Shown piece after piece: positions 63,890 to 64,000 of a stretch of DNA of 64,000 nucleotides. Origin of the DNA: Nocardiopsis alba DSM 43377 (GTDB lineage Bacteria; Actinomycetota; Actinomycetes; Streptosporangiales; Streptosporangiaceae); NCBI RefSeq assembly GCF_000341225.1, contig NZ_ANAC01000011.1, positions 186,001 to 250,000 of the forward strand. Reading direction: 5' to 3'. How positions within the stretch are numbered: position 1 is the stretch's first letter; every line of letters starts with the position of its first letter. The notes under the pieces are model-generated. The model was not told the origin of the DNA. It saw nothing but the letters and a program-made list of their open reading frames with translations, and did not search any database. The position numbers were made by a program, and so were the translations under genes.

Positions 63890-64000
63890 ATGTCGTCACC
63901 GCCGCAACACCCGACAGCGTGGGCCCGCACGGACGTTCCGGAAGGGATGGGGATCGGCACGCTCCTTCCCGAACCGGACGGTTTCCGGCTGGAGGCGGGG
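63890..64000 (+). CDS. Start of an unidentified gene (3' truncated by window)
   Basis: The frame from ATG 63890 (MSSPPQHPTAWARTDVPEGM) stays open for 37 codons to the window end. TAGAAC lies six bases upstream, so a leaderless start is possible; GGTGA may be a weak ribosome site. The terminator just upstream isolates it from putP. Too short to assign; moderate support only. Confidence 0.5.
   Translation, partial: MSSPPQHPTAWARTDVPEGMGIGTLLPEPDGFRLEAG

Overview
The window is high-GC actinomycete chromosomal DNA. GTG starts are common, terminators are GC-rich hairpins, and several genes look leaderless. The gene content fits a filamentous actinomycete such as Nocardiopsis, Streptomonospora or a relative: actinobacterial type VII secretion (T7SS) genes, a B12-riboswitch-controlled oxygen-dependent ribonucleotide reductase, a DUF3151 gene beside class II aldolase, and SigE-type and fused ECF sigma factors. 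The genus is an inference from style and content. No insertion sequence, phage gene or CRISPR array was seen.

Layout. 1-6.7 kb: the 3' end of a large protein, a membrane-anchored protein with an acidic linker, and a fusion of a parallel beta-helix to two EccA/CbbX-type AAA+ domains. 6.7-10 kb: a MerR regulator divergent from a class IV aminotransferase, a DUF2267 protein, a two-gene unit with an 11-residue repeat protein, and tRNA-Ser(GCU). 10-19 kb: an ABC exporter, an ECF sigma factor, a cysteine-rich protein with a MauE-like partner, a lipoprotein, a HisC/Pat aminotransferase, a small membrane protein and a DNA-binding regulator. 19-30 kb is mostly housekeeping: murA, purA-purD-purC, a DUF3151 gene, fba, a DUF4115-like protein, pyrE, cutA, a GNAT acetyltransferase and a membrane protein.

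30-56 kb is a type VII secretion locus. It holds eccC, two Esx-like proteins, a membrane protein with a TNT-like domain, eccD, a degenerate MinD-like protein, three long disordered proteins, a GGDEF-like protein, an ECF sigma factor fused to its own zinc-finger, membrane and surface regions, an NYN-domain protein and a TPR protein. Embedded in it on the minus strand is a polymorphic-toxin operon: two small helical proteins, a 1054-residue toxin with a C-terminal PD-(D/E)XK-like nuclease domain, and two tandem Imm49-type immunity genes. No clear eccB, eccE or mycP is present.

56-64 kb: a cobalamin riboswitch, nrdA and nrdB, an acyl-CoA dehydrogenase homologue, a small zinc-ribbon-like protein, a PutP-type sodium/solute symporter and the start of one more gene. 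NrdB has Phe at the radical-tyrosine position and Glu in place of the first Asp iron ligand, the signature of class Ic (Mn/Fe) enzymes.

How it works together. The Esx proteins, EccC and EccD form part of an export machine. The 38.6-42.6 kb operon is probably one of its cargo modules, and the beta-helix AAA+ protein may be an EccA-like chaperone. The riboswitch should switch off the B12-independent reductase when cobalamin is plentiful, leaving dNTP synthesis to a B12-dependent class II enzyme encoded elsewhere.
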